Part shown: piece by piece, positions 1 through 11,965 of the stretch
Numbering within the stretch: position 1 is the first letter of the stretch
How the letters are laid out: every line of letters begins with the position of its first letter
Assembly: GCF_024679095.1 (NCBI RefSeq)
Contig: NC_066518.1
Coordinates: forward strand, 11,602,243-11,666,242
Source of the DNA: Eriocheir sinensis
Taxonomy: Eukaryota > Arthropoda > Malacostraca > Decapoda > Varunidae
Direction: 5' to 3'
Length of the DNA stretch: 64,000 nucleotides
The notes under the pieces: generated by a model
Databases searched by the model: none
What the model saw: the letters and a program-made list of their open reading frames with translations, nothing else
Told to the model about the DNA's origin: nothing
Position numbers and translations under genes: made by a program

Positions 1-244
1 TGTGTGTGTGTGTGTGTGCGCGTCGGAAATCCTCGCCCAATCTCATTTCCTGATCCATCCACGTCGTGTTTTCTCGTCCTGAAACTCTGTCGTGTGTAAC
101 TTTTTGGTGTTTATAAATATTTATTTCTCCCTCTCTCTTTTTCTCGTAAATATGAACGTCTTCTTTTAGTCGTGTTTGTTTGATTATTTTCTTGTTTTTT
201 TATTTATTTTTTTGTGTATGTATTAATATGTTGGTTTGGGTATT

Positions 245-535
245 TATTTTGTTCGTTTTGACTTCATAATTTCAAGCGTTGCCTCAGACGCCGTGCACAG
301 AAGAAACTATCTACTTATGTGTATTGTTAATAATGTGTTTGGTATTTAGTTGTTCGTTTTGACTTCATAATTTCAAGCGTTGCCTCAGACGCCGTGCACA
401 GAAGAAACTATCTAAGTGTTTATTCGCTTATTTACTTGTTCAATTACATTCTTATGTGTATTGTTAGTAATGTGCTTGTATATTTAGTTGTTCGTTTTGA
501 CTTCATATTTTCAAGTGTTGCCTCAGAACACAAAA
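245..535. repeat. Three-copy direct repeat of about 100-138 bp
   Basis: The block starting GTTCGTTTTGACTTCATA recurs at about 251, 352 and 490. Copies 1 and 2 share the stretch through GCCTCAGACGCCGTGCACAG; copy 3 is truncated after GCCTCAGA. Copy 2 has an extra ~36 bp after ACTATCTA. No coding potential is seen. It looks like a short local duplication in AT-rich non-coding DNA. Confidence 0.85.
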
Positions 536-860
536 CAATTACCTACGTGTTGCAGAAAATATAAAGGCCACTAAGCCGTAAGCTGTGTAGTGTTGCAAAA
601 GCCGGGGCGAGGTGAGTGTTGCAAGAGGAAATGTTAAGTTGAAAATGGAAGGAAATGCTTCACGCGAGAGACCTTTAAAGACTTTCGCAATTAAACTATG
701 ACATAAATATTAAAAGAAACGCCTATCACTGTTTATTCGCACCATATCAGATGCATATTTACGCAGTTTTTTAGAGGCTGACTGAGCTTAGGGAAATAAA
801 TGTTAAGATAAATATGTGTTGTTTATTATTGAGTGGGTAGTGTTGTGTTTTCTGTTTAGC

Positions 861-997
<137 letters not shown>

Positions 998-1498
998 AAG
1001 AAAGAAAAAAATAGAATAGAAAATAAAATCAAAAAGAAAAGATAAGAAAGAAATATTATACAGTCATATGACATGGAAACACACTAAGTTAAAGAAGATA
1101 AAGTCACATACATCATTAACTTCGAAGGAAAAGCGTAATTAAGACATTTTTCAACGTTCCCGTGCGTGCAGACGTGCCACTGAAGGGTTCAGGAGGGGCC
1201 TCTCTCCACCCTTCCCCTCCAACACAGACCTGTTGCCGGGCGTCGCTGGGCTCTGGTGTGTGTGTCTACGTCCTCGCGTTCGGCTCTTCGTCTGGCGTGT
1301 GTCTGAGTGTGTTTGTGTGTGGGGGGAGTGTGGGGGGTGTTGGTGTGGGTGTGGGTGTGGGTGTCATTCATATACGGTCACCCACTGTCTGATTACGTGC
1401 TGGATTCGAGATCGCCAGCCAGCACCTCCCGGAAATAGCTTTGATTTATGTATGGGTACGGGTGGAACCTCATTACTCCCCCCACCCCCCTTATTTTT

Positions 1499-1900
1499 AG
1501 GGCAGGCGGTGGCCGAGTGGTCAGCGTGCTGGCGAAGTGAGCCCGTGGACTTAGGTTCGAGCCCCACCGATGCACGCTGGCAATTTTCAACCATCGCTGA
1601 GTGGCGGAAGATTACCCACATGTTACCCACATCTTCAGTCATCCCGAATTTCAATGACTTTGATCAAATGGAGCACCGGGGGACAGCATAGGCCAAGCAA
1701 GAGTCATATATTGCGAGTCCCCACTATAAATAAAATTCGCCTGCACCACTAACAGGCTGGGGTTGCCCAAGAGGCCCTTCAAAACAGTCTACCGGGGCTA
1801 TAGGCAGCACCTGAAAAAAGTCTTGCTTAAGGGAGGACAGTAACCGCTCCTGTGAACCTCTCCTGTGTGACCCTAAACAAATTTGGTATAAGTGTGTCCC
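1499..1900 (+). mobile_element. tRNA-derived SINE
   Basis: The head carries an A box, TGGCCGAGTGG (about 1509-1519), and a B box, GGTTCGAGCCC (about 1553-1563), at tRNA-like spacing; both match the pol III internal promoter consensus. The head resembles a Leu/Ser-type tRNA but does not close as a normal cloverleaf, and it runs into ~330 bp of unrelated body ending near AACCGCTCC...GTGACCC. That is SINE structure, not a functional tRNA gene. No second copy of the body was noticed in this window, so family status rests on architecture. The exact 3' end is uncertain. Confidence 0.75.
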
Positions 1901-1910
1901 TTTTGAGAGG

Positions 1911-2165
<255 letters not shown>

Positions 2166-2199
2166 TCCCCAGGGCCATTAAGTTATCTCGTTAGTATTC

Positions 2200-2500
2200 C
2201 CTCATATTTCTTTTCTTTTATCTTTTCTCCCTCTTAGAATTATTGTCACTGCCCCTCCTCCCACCTCCTCTCCTACCCCTCCTTCTCCTTCCTCCTCCTC
2301 CAGCTTCATTAACCGCGCGCTTATTCCCACCACCACCTCCATTTCCATTAAGTGCATCGATTGAATTTCGCTTCGCTTCGGAACACGGCGCCGTCCAATA
2401 TCGTCCATTTTTCACACTTTATTCCTTCTTTCCTCGCTCATCACTCACACTGGTCCCTTATATATCCCCTCGGCGCGCGCCCCTTCCGACCCCGACCTCG

Positions 2501-2552
<52 letters not shown>

Positions 2553-3010
2553 CGTTCGTTGGCTCCTTCCTTTCCCTCTCCTCCATCGCCGCCGCCGTCA
2601 GCCCCTCGTCATCAAGTGGAGGTCCGGCCGGCAACGAGGCTACTTTCTCGTTCAGGGGAGCCGTCTATTTTTACGGGGTGGGGCGCGCGGGGTCTTTTCT
2701 CCTTGACACTCTCTCTCTCTCTCTTCCTGCCCCTTCGCCCCAGCCAGCACGCCCCCGCTCTCTACCTCTCCCTCTCCCACTTACCCTCCCACCCACACGC
2801 GACTTAGAGGCAAAGAGTGAAATATTCCAGACTCTCATATATTGTCCCTCTAGAGCAATGTGTTTCCCATCGTCCTTTCGCTTCCATAAGACGGCAAGAT
2901 GAAGTGGACGTTTGCAGGGTGAGGGTGGCGGCGGTGAGGGTGGCGGCGGCGGCGATGATGGTGGTGGTGGTGGTGGTGGAGGTGCAGGGAAGGGAAGGGA
3001 AAATGAAATA
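2200..3010. repeat. Pyrimidine-rich low-complexity region with (CT)n and GGT/GGC tracts
   Basis: This holds TCC/CCT-rich sequence, a clean (CT)n at about 2505-2549, GTTC repeats, short CT runs near 2710-2725, and GGTGGCGGCGG / (GGT)n around 2920-2980. Several overlapping open frames exist only because of composition. No splice-bounded exon was recognised. Confidence 0.7.
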
Positions 3011-3051
3011 CCTCTCAAAAAGCGTGTCGGATAAAGTGTTTCTATTTTAAG

Positions 3052-3204
3052 AGGTTTGATGTGTGAGGTGTCAACTTGGAGGGATGAAAAGGCTTAGAGG
3101 GAAATGATGAAAGAAAATGCTACACAGATAAGAATGAAGGTCATGCTGTGGTGTTAGTTTGTTAGTATAATGCCTCGGTCCGTAGGGAGAGGATTGAAGG
3201 ATTA

Positions 3205-3239
<35 letters not shown>

Positions 3240-3263
3240 GTCTATCTATCTCTATCTATCTAC
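3052..3263 (+). repeat. SSR-carrying duplicated segment, copy 2
   Basis: This is the diverged partner of 1911-2165. It shares GAAGGTCATG, GTTAGTTTGTTAG and ATGCCTCGGTCCGTAGG, then (CT)n and (CTAT)n from about 3205. Confidence 0.75.
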
Positions 3264-3285
3264 CTATCTATCTGCAGTGCTATTT

Positions 3286-3447
<162 letters not shown>

Positions 3448-3674
3448 CCCAGCCTACGGTCGGAGCGAAATCCCATTTAAATAATCCTATCAGCGTACAC
3501 ATATCACACATAAACATTCACAACGTTATCGCCGGAAGCCTTTAAAGCGATAGCAAACAATTACGAGTTGGACGGAAAAACAAAAAAGAAATAAAGCACG
3601 TTCAATTAACCGCCATAAATAACACACACACACACACCTACACACACCTACACACACACACACACACACACACC

Positions 3675-4085
3675 GTAAAGCATTCGCTGTATAAATATGA
3701 GGGCGAAGGCAAATTGAACGCCGCTGCAGGTATCCAAGCTCTTTATCACACTCCATGGATTTTTAATGTCCCCCAAACAAACCTTACCATTATTCCCTCC
3801 TCCCCTGCCCCGAGTACTTACGCCGAGGGGCTCAAGTGTTAGGCTGATGGCGGGCGGACGTCCTCCCCTAACCCTCCTCCTCCGCCCCTCCGAGTAATGC
3901 GTTCCCGTGTATGCTCTGTAAACCCAGTGAGGCGCCCCGACCCACATTCCCTCCCGGCGCGAAACTCTACGTCCAGAAATATCCGTGTTTCTTTTCCTCC
4001 GTCAGCTGCCTTTAATTATATTGAAATGACTTTAATGAAGGAGTCTAAGGGGGTGTCCAATTTGCAGGGTCCTTGGGTGAGCTCT
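3675..4085. other. Unique non-repetitive block, no gene recognised
   Basis: Mixed-composition sequence with GC-rich patches (about 3840-3960) between SSRs. No family repeat or credible exon with splice sites was found. It may be non-coding regulatory sequence, but nothing here proves it. Confidence 0.4.
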
Positions 4086-4142
4086 TAAAACTGGGGTGGG
4101 TGTGAGAGAAGGTGGTGTTTGAGTTGGGTAGAATTTTGGTTG

Positions 4143-4300
4143 ATTTTTTTTAATTTTTTTTTACAGCAAAGAAGGCAGCTCAAGAGTGGAAATAACAAAT
4201 ACAACAACAAAAAGGACCACTATAGACGCTACTCTGATAAAAGAAAACAGAATGAGTGGCTAGAAGAGAAGTCAAGGTCATATATATGCGTTGAGTTACC
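4143..4300 (-). mobile_element. Family B retroelement 3' end, copy 1
   Basis: On the plus strand it reads poly-T, ACAG, then AAGGCAGCTCAAG..., and later AACAGAATGAGTGGC. In reverse it ends ...CTTGAGCTGCCTTC...CTGT followed by an A-tail, like the 3' end of a retroposed element. Other copies are at 39516, 40148, 40330, 41651, 42147, 42266 and 61162. Confidence 0.7.
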
Positions 4301-4501
4301 CTGGTTGATAAATTTTGTGATGTGGGAGAGATGAGTCAGAACAGAATGCATGCCCTTCCTGGGACAGCTTCTCATAATGGAATGATGTCAGTAGGAGGAG
4401 TTGTGTGTCAGGGTTTTATTGTGTGTTTGTGCAAGAGAAAAAGCGGAAAAGTTTGGGAAATAAAACTGTTTGGTGCATTAGTAAGTGTGTAGGAAAGACA
4501 T

Positions 4502-4506
<5 letters not shown>

Positions 4507-4542
<36 letters not shown>

Positions 4543-4612
4543 CTTTGGTTATTTTCCATTGGTCAGGCGAAGAATAATAATGCTGAGAGAAATTCCATCA
4601 GCGTTAGTGATG

Positions 4613-4696
<84 letters not shown>

Positions 4697-4765
4697 TCAT
4701 CACAACTCTTATTTCCTCACCAAACGGATCTTCTTCACCTTTGCATCGTTTCTCATTAATCGCCG

Positions 4766-4827
<62 letters not shown>
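4507..4827. repeat. (GA)n and two (CA)n microsatellites
   Basis: GA at about 4506-4538, CA at about 4617-4694 and CA at about 4769-4827, separated by short unique sequence. Confidence 0.97.
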
Positions 4828-4830
<3 letters not shown>

Positions 4831-4959
4831 CCATACACACACATTCACGAGGAAACAACCTGAAGATGGGAAGGTATCGTGCATGTCTCTCCTCTCTCAC
4901 GAACATCTAGTAAAGCATTCCCTCGCCTCTTCCTCATATCCAATCCTCCTTCTCCTCCT

Positions 4960-5125
4960 CAGCGGTTATGGAGCGGGAATGAATGAGGTCACTGCATGGT
5001 AAACTGTAGCCGTCAGCGGGGAGATTAATGCGAGTTGACGCGGTATTGCAAACAGAAGGGGTCACCTGATACCACACTTAGCCTGACCCTTGACTCGTTG
5101 ACGGCGTAATCTACTCGCCCACACC
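4960..5125. other. Short unique block with nuclear-receptor-like half-sites
   Basis: Unique sequence containing GAGGTCA (about 4986), GGGGTCA (about 5058) and TGACCC (about 5084). These resemble AGGTCA half-sites and could occur by chance. No exon is seen. Confidence 0.25.
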
Positions 5126-5639
5126 ACCACACGTCTTTTTCCTCCTCTCCCCTCTCGTCCTCATTCCGCGCCCCTTCCTTATATATTTTACTCCTTTCAT
5201 CACCTTATGCACCTCATCTCTCATCATGAAACCCCCTTTGACTCACTTTTCTGTAAGCCTCTTTATTCTCAATGTTCTTCTCTTCCTCTTTCTTTCCCTT
5301 TTCACTTTTCTTCCTCTCGAATACATCTATATCGGTCTCTGAAACCTCCATTTTCATTCTAATTCCTCCTTTGTTTATCTCTTCCTGTTTTTTTCCTCGT
5401 GCTCTGTTTTCTTTTATTTCATATTTTCCTTTCCGCCTCTTCTAAACGTCATCTTCCCAAGAAGCTCATACTTTATTTCAGTTTCACAATTTTCACACTT
5501 TTTCCTGTTTCTCTTCGTGGGCCATTGTCTTTTCCTTCATACTTTCCTTCCTGTCTCTTAACCAAACACTTCTCTATTTCCCTCAGAAGCCCCCATTTAT
5601 ATTCCACTTTGTATTTTCACATTGTCCTATTCCTCGTCT

Positions 5640-5935
5640 TTTCCTTCATACTCTTCTTCCTTTCTGTTCCAAAACACCTCCATCTCTCCTTGGGCAATCT
5701 TCCCCCTCCCCTTCAGTACTCCTTCACTTCCTATCCTTCGTCTTTCCCTTCATACTCTTCTTCCTTTCTCTTCCAAAACACCTCCATCTCTCCTTGGGCA
5801 ATTTTCCCTCTCACCTTCAGTACTCCTTCACTTCCTATCCTTCGTCTTTTCCTTCATACTCTTCTTCCTTTCTCTTCTAAAACACCTCCATCTCTCCTCG
5901 GGCAATCTCCCCCTCACCTTCAGCACTCCTTCACT
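5640..5935 (+). repeat. 104-bp minisatellite, three copies
   Basis: The core ACACCTCCATCTCTCCT(T/C)GGGCAAT recurs at about 5674, 5778 and 5882, an exact 104-bp period. Because 104 is not a multiple of 3 the array is read in shifting frames, which produces misleading long open frames across about 5400-6500. Confidence 0.9.
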
Positions 5936-6232
5936 TCTCACGACACCCTCACACTTTCTCTACATCCGCCATCGCCCAGACTCCTTCAGCGCACTTCTTA
6001 CACTTTTCACAGTCCTTCCATTTGCACTCTCCTTCCCTCCTCCAAACCTCTCGTCTTCTTTTTCCTTCCCGTCCGGACCAGACACCCACTTCCCTTTCTT
6101 CCTTCCTTCCCGCAGCCTCCGTCCACCACGCTAAACTGTCGGTGTCGGCGGATGACAGATGAAACGGGAGATGCGACACTTTTTGAGACCTCCGGAAAGG
6201 CTCTCGATGCCAGACACACACGCCTCACGCAC

Positions 6233-6235
<3 letters not shown>

Positions 6236-6300
<65 letters not shown>

Positions 6301-6312
6301 GCACACACGCAC
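6236..6312. repeat. (CA)n microsatellite
   Basis: CA repeat with CG interruptions at its 3' end (GCACGCACACACGCACAC). A (GGA)n tract follows at about 6415-6441. Confidence 0.96.
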
Positions 6313-6607
6313 ACGGCAGCCGGTCTCGTGTATCACCCCGTCTTGTGTGCTCTTGACAAAAATTCGTTTCACGTTTTTGCTTGATTTTTCCGGCAGGTAC
6401 TCCGAGCTGAAAGAGGAGGAGGAGGAGGAGGAGGAGGAGGAGGGTGCACGCCTTGCTCCGGTCTACACATCGAAATATCGTGTTATAACAAATTTACCGT
6501 TGTCATAGCGATACAAAAGCACGACCTGACAGAGTAAAAACATAAAATCTGCTATAAATTGAGATGAAAATAGATATATAGATGAACAGAGAGGGAAAGA
6601 GATAGAG

Positions 6608-6825
6608 GGTCATATTCGTAAACATTTCGGAGCCCACGCACACACATTGAACAAGGCTTTCGTAGGACTTTCGGGCATTTCCAGGAGTAGTTTGATAAAC
6701 CCTTCTGGTAGCTTGATCATTCTTTTGTGCCGTGAACTTACAAGAACACTCATGAGAACGCAGTTGACCTCCTTTTCGGCCTTTGGAAATTGTTGATGCG
6801 AGGGGTGGAAGCTTCTGAGAATACC
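6608..6825 (-). mobile_element. Family A MITE-like element, copy 1
   Basis: A full-length inverted copy. It starts GGTCATATTCGTAAACATTTCGG-like and ends GCTTCTGAGAATACC. Internal landmarks are CTCCTTTTCGGCCTTTGGAA and GGGCATTTCCAGGAGTAGTT. The ends are imperfect inverted repeats (GG..TATTCTnA). No open reading frame is present, so it fits a non-autonomous element. A (GA)n tract follows it. Confidence 0.85.
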
Positions 6826-7009
6826 AACCAGAGAGAGAGAGAGAGAGAGAGAGAATAACAAGAGACGTGCCTGGTGTTCCTGTCCTCCACAAATAAGAAA
6901 AAAAACCGTACCAGGACAGAAAAGAAAGGCAAAGAAAAGGCAATTAGCACATTTCACGAAGGAAGTCACGCGATCGATGAAATGTCACCGATGCCGCAGC
7001 CTCCACTGG

Positions 7010-7500
7010 ACTCCTCTTTCTCTTCCTCTTCTTTTCTCATCTTTCCTCTTCCTCCTCCTCTTCCTCTTCCTCCTCTTACTTGTCTTTACTCTTCCTCATC
7101 CTGTTTCTTACCTGCTATTTTCGTTTTCTTTCTTCCTCCTCCTCTTCCTCCTCCTCCTTCTCCTTTTCCTCTTCCTCCTCCTACATGTCTTCACTCTTCC
7201 TCCTCCTGTTTCTTACCTTCTATTTTCGTTTTCCTTCCTCCTCCTCCTCCTCCTCCTCCTCCTTCTCCTCTTCCTCCTCCTCCTCCTCCTACATGTCTTC
7301 ACTCTTCCGCATCCTGTTTCTTACCTATTGTTTTCTTCGCTTTCTTTCCTCCTCCTCTTTTAGTTCTCCTCCTCTTCTTCCTATCCGTTATTTGTCTTCT
7401 CTTCCTCATCCTGTTTACTCCTCCTCCTCCTCCTCCTCCTCCTCTTCCTCCTCCTCCTCCTCCTCCTCCTCTTCCTCCTCCTCCTCATCATCATCCTGCT
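7010..7500. repeat. (TCC)n/(TTCC)n pyrimidine tract
   Basis: Long CT-rich tract built of TCC units with an internal ~100-bp duplication (CTACATGTCTTCACTCTTCC appears at about 7181 and 7289). All reading frames stay open for compositional reasons; the predicted PPP/SSS/LLL proteins are artefacts. Confidence 0.85.
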
Positions 7501-7589
7501 AACAAAGGGAAGTGTAGGGAAATAGATCGAGCATTAACGATCAGAACCACTCCCTTCACAAAGTAACGCACGGCTGAGATACTGTGAGC

Positions 7590-8190
7590 AAGATGAAAGG
7601 GGGAAGTCAGGATGAAGGGAAGGGGGGAGGAAGATGTAGGCGGAGGGAAGGAGAAAAGGAGGAATATTTAGTAGGGGAGGGTAAGAGATGAAATAGAAAT
7701 GCGTACTGAGAAAGACAGAAAAGGAGGAGGATGTAGGGAAGTAAGGGAAACGGGCAGGACCAGAGACGGATAGAAGGGGTAGTAGTAGATGGAATAGGAG
7801 TAGATACTAAAGGAAGGCAGAAGGGGAGGATGTTGAGGAGGATGAGAACCGGGCAAGAAAAGGAGAGATAGACGGGGAAGTTAAGATGGAATTGGAGTAG
7901 GCACAGAAGGGAGGATGCAGAGGAGGAAATAAACCGGCAAATGAGGAGGGATGAAGAAGGAAGAGATGAAATAGGAGGAGATACAGAAGGAAGACAGAAT
8001 AGTGAGTAGATGGAACAGGAGGAGGGAGAAAGAGAAGCCGAAGATAGAATTGAGGTAGATACAAAAGGAAAGCAGAGGTAGAAGTAGGGGGAAGCAGAAG
8101 GTATAGTAGAAGGAGATACAATAGAAGTAGGTATTGAAGAAAAGCAAAAAGGTGAAGTGAAAGGTATTACAGAAGCAGGTACAGAAAGGT
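7590..8190. repeat. Purine-rich plus-strand domain
   Basis: About 600 bp of almost pure A/G on the plus strand, GGAGGAnnAnAG-like and weakly periodic (ATAGGAGNAGATAC(A/T)nAAGGAAG recurs). This follows directly after a pyrimidine domain, so the purine strand switches. No gene. Confidence 0.8.
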
Positions 8191-8347
8191 AAAAGGGTAC
8201 GCAGCAGCTTGTCACTTTGTCTCCCTTATTCTCTTTCTTCATTATGTCTCCTCGTGGGCGTTGTGTCCCCTTCCCTGAGCCCCCGAGATGAAGGGAAGAA
8301 GGGCCGGCACAGGGCTCTTCATTTCCTAATTAACTGACAGCTTTGGA

Positions 8348-8348
<1 letters not shown>

Positions 8349-8443
<95 letters not shown>

Positions 8444-8591
8444 ACACAGACACAGACACACACACACACACACACATTTCATCTTGTACTCCCCCCTACT
8501 ACCTCCTCCTCCTCTTCTCTTGTCCGTTTCTCATCCACTTCTTCATCCTCTACATCCTCCTTTTTTTTCTGCCATCCTTCTGTACCTACTC

Positions 8592-8632
<41 letters not shown>
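8349..8632. repeat. Two (CA)n microsatellites
   Basis: CA at about 8349-8477 (about 64 units with CT/AGAC interruptions) and about 8594-8632, separated by CT-rich sequence. Confidence 0.96.
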
Positions 8633-8635
<3 letters not shown>

Positions 8636-9064
8636 CAATGACCGATAAGAGATGAGAGAGGATTCTGATTTTATTGCGTCATCCATTTCTTTGACTTATT
8701 TAATGTTTTTTCTTCTTTTTCTTCTCATCCGCCTTCCGCTCTGACTCTACCCCCCTTCCGTCTCTCTTTTTTTCCTTCTTCTTATCACCCCTTCGTCCTC
8801 ACTCTCTCCCTATTCCCTCCCTCCACCTCTCTCTCACTTCCCTCCCTCCCTTTCACCACCTCCCGAAAGGATGCACGTAAGATAGAGCCAGCCAACCCAA
8901 CGGACCAAAACACCTGGGAGGACCCGATGGAAAAGAGGCTGCGTGTTTTATCTACGGCGTTCAGGCTGTCTCCCGCAGAAGCAAACGGCCACTTTTTCCT
9001 TGTGTTTGCCTTCGTTTTCATTCCTACTTTTTATTCGTGTTTTGATTTCTTCTCCCGATGGCAT

Positions 9065-9465
9065 CTCTCTCTATCTCCCCTTTTCTCTGTCTATATATAT
9101 CTATTTCTTTATCTCTCTCACCAGAATAGTTTGTTGTCATGTACCGTATATTAAAATAGTTATCAGGGAAAGCTTAATATTATGAAGTCTACACACGTGA
9201 GAAAACAAAAAATAGTTGATAGTATCTCCCCCTCTCTCTTCCTCAACCTGTTTTTTACCTTGTGTTTTCCTCGCTTTCCTTCCTCCTTTTCCTCATTTTG
9301 CTCCTCTTCCTCCTCTTATTAGTCTTCTCTCTTTTCCAATCTGTATATCTATCTATCTATATGTCTATCTCTGTCTTTTTATCTCACCAGAATAGCTTGT
9401 TATCATCCACATATAGTAGTCAGGAAAAGCTCAGTAAAGTAAGCAAACGTGAGAAAAGTTAAAGT
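9065..9465 (+). repeat. Diverged direct duplication of about 140 bp
   Basis: CACCAGAATAGTTTGTTGTCAT at about 9119 corresponds to CACCAGAATAGCTTGTTATCAT at about 9385. Both are followed by a TCAGG(G/A)AAAGCT block and an ACGTGAGAAAA motif and preceded by CTAT-type repeats. Confidence 0.7.
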
Positions 9466-9727
9466 CGGTGTGTATCGCGGAGCTTCTGATTTTTTATTTT
9501 TTTTATTTGTTGATCGCTCGCCATCGCCATCCTGTAGGTGGGTTGACGCAATCCCTCGCTGCTAGAGGTCAGGCGTTCCATCAGGCAACTTAGCGACTCA
9601 TGTTCTAACTTGCAAGGGCGTCTGATTACCAACTGGTGAAACTGATATTCCCGCAGAAACTCCTGGAAGGTCGAGGTCCCACGCGTTCGCTTACATACAT
9701 ATACACATGCATAGGTGTATACGTACG

Positions 9728-9728
9728 T

Positions 9729-9785
<57 letters not shown>
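9728..9785. repeat. (CA)n microsatellite
   Basis: About 28 CA units. Confidence 0.97.
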
Positions 9786-9787
<2 letters not shown>

Positions 9788-9811
9788 CAAGGATTTCAGA
9801 TGTTTCGTAAG

Positions 9812-9990
9812 TGAATTTTCTTTTTATCTTTTCATCATCGAATCGTACATTTATATCCCCGCACACACCCAACTGACCAAGGAAATTTTTCTCCACTGAA
9901 TTTTCTTTTTATCTTTTCATCATCGAATCGTACATTTATATCCCCGCACACAACCAACTGACCAAGGAAATTTTTCTCCACTGAATTTTT
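9812..9990 (+). repeat. 85-bp perfect tandem duplication
   Basis: TGAATTTTCTTTTTATCTTT starts at 9812 and again at 9897, and a third start occurs at 9982. The two full units differ by about one base, so the duplication is recent compared with other repeats here. Confidence 0.93.
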
Positions 9991-9995
9991 TTTCT

Positions 9996-11030
9996 GGACT
10001 CTAAATTTTCAGAAAAGTTGTAGGCTTTGAAAATGAGTGCTGTCCTTTAGCGGAAACAAATGTAGTGTACTTCAAAATGTAAAACGACTGAAAACGAGAT
10101 TGTGGAACGCTTGTACAAAGGCAAACGACAACGTGCTACTTGAAGGTATAATAGAATATAACAATATTTTGCCCTGGTGGCGTAGGCAGAGAGGTACAGT
10201 CGAAAGTGTTTTCTTTCAACTCGCAGTTTTATTCAGGTGTGTTTTCAATATTTTATTCTTGTATATATCCAGAGGACTTTCATGTCGCGGGGATCGACGC
10301 GACAAACTAAAAAGCTGGGTCGTTTTGGTTTGTTTGGTTTGTATTTGTACGTTTAGCGGCCACCCATCGTCTTTTCATAGCTTACGATTGATCGATAAAT
10401 AATAGGTACTTTATGAAACCTCATGGATATAAACCACAATAACCGGGATGTCACAATCGTTGTTTTGATAATAAAGGATTTTTATTTAGTGTACCATTTC
10501 AAAAGCAAGGAATCGAGACAGAGCTCCTATATTCAAAGCTGCAGCTCAGCGAATGCCCTTGCTCTTTGAAGGCTTAGTCATTGGGCAGTGAATTTTTCAA
10601 TATATATGTTGGAAAAGGAGGATAAAAGAAAATGCCCTGACATGCATCTTTACTGTGAAACGCATAGGGCGAGATGATTTGCAATAGTACAGTTAGGGGG
10701 GAATTTTTCGTCAACAGAAACGTATTATGGGGTTCGTAACAGTACCACACGAATGTAGGAAAATATTTTCGTTTGATGTTAGAGATTGGAAAGCGATAAC
10801 GCGCGAAAACTTCCGCGTCACCACGTAATGGATCTACGGCGCACCTTAACATTTATAAAGGGAAGAGAATGGCGGCTGTGGTAGCATCGTATAAAAATGA
10901 GTTAGTATAAAAACAACCATGACCAATAAAAACATGTAATAAGCAGTGATATCGGTAACCATTAATGTATCTGACTGCACTACGGGAAAAGTCATGGACG
11001 GTGATCGCGGAGGTGTGTTTGTCGTGCGGT
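9996..11030. other. Unique AT-rich block, about 1 kb, no gene recognised
   Basis: This block has none of the simple repeats that fill its surroundings and has mixed composition. It contains moderate open frames on both strands (about 10037-10402 plus, about 10574-10852 minus) with no recognisable motif, conserved family signature or splice structure. It may be an insertion, an old element or conserved non-coding DNA. Confidence 0.35.
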
Positions 11031-11036
11031 GGTGCC

Positions 11037-11055
11037 GGGGGGGGGGGGGGGGGGG
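11037..11055 (+). repeat. G19 homopolymer
   Basis: An uninterrupted run of about 19 G. It can form a G-quadruplex and is prone to sequencing length error. Confidence 0.9.
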
Positions 11056-11321
11056 ATACACCTGCGTATGATAACACATGTTTACGATCCTTTGTGGTTT
11101 TCCCCGCATCCGACGCCGCCTCGAGTCGTCCGTTGTCATTCATTTGTTCTTCATTTACACCGCATTCATTCCTTTGTGGCCGATGTAAATTTATTCTCTT
11201 TCTCATCACGCGGCGTCAGTCCTTTTCCAATATCCTGCTACCTCCACTCCCCCCCCAACACCACCATACCAGGACGCAGCGGGGAGGGGACAGACAGACA
11301 GACAGGCGGGCCAGCTGGCTG

Positions 11322-11965
11322 GTACTGAGTTGTCCCAAGACGATTTTACGCGCGTCAGAAACTGTAAAAATAATATGCTAAAAAAAGCTCCTCGTCATCA
11401 TCATCATCTTCATCACGAGCTCAATAGAAAGTCTCGCGGGGAACGAAGGGACAGTGAAGGGGAAAGGACCGACACAGGGGCTGGTTTTGGGACATCCCAA
11501 GACGATTTTACGCGCGTCTAAATCTAACAAAATATAAATAATGCTGAAAAAAAGGCACAAATTCTTCTATAGCGACGAACGAATGGACAGAAACGAAGGG
11601 ACAGAAGAGGAGAAAAGACCGACGTAGAGGCTGGTTTTGGGACATCCCGAGACGATTTTACGCGCGTCTAAATCTAACAAAATATAAATAATGCTGAAAA
11701 AAAGGCACAAATTCTTCTATAGCGACGAACGAATGGACAGAAACGAAGGGACAGAAGAGGAGAAAAGACCGACGTAGAGGCTGGTTTTGGGACATCCCGG
11801 GACGATTTTACGCGCGTCTAAAACTGACAAAAAAAAAATGCTGATAAAAAGGCACAAATTCTTCTATAGCGACGAACGAATGGACAGAAACGAAGGGACA
11901 GAAGAGGAGAAAAGACCGACGTAGAGGCTGGTTTTGGGACATCCCAAGGGGATTTTCCGCGCGTC
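11322..11965 (+). repeat. 150-bp minisatellite, about five units
   Basis: The block GGGACATCCC(A/G)(A/G)GACGATTTTACGCGCGTCTAAA recurs with ccc anchors near 11334, 11496, 11646, 11796 and 11943 (spacing 162, 150, 150, 147). The three middle units are nearly identical; the first carries a CAT-repeat expansion and the last is diverged. Each unit has CGCGCGTC and GACGAACGAATGGACAG blocks. No open frame is conserved across units, so this is satellite-like DNA. Confidence 0.92.

Noticed and set aside
1499..1572. Functional tRNA gene
   Set aside because: Pol III boxes are good but the stem structure does not close and the sequence continues into a SINE body. The tRNA-like head at 45468 is rejected for the same reason.
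5399..6508. 369-codon plus-strand open frame
   Set aside because: It spans a 104-bp pyrimidine minisatellite, a CA microsatellite and a GGA tract; no protein feature is conserved across units.
7607..8242. 211-codon minus-strand Ser/Pro/Phe-rich protein
   Set aside because: Complement of a purine-rich domain; overlapping frames are equally open.
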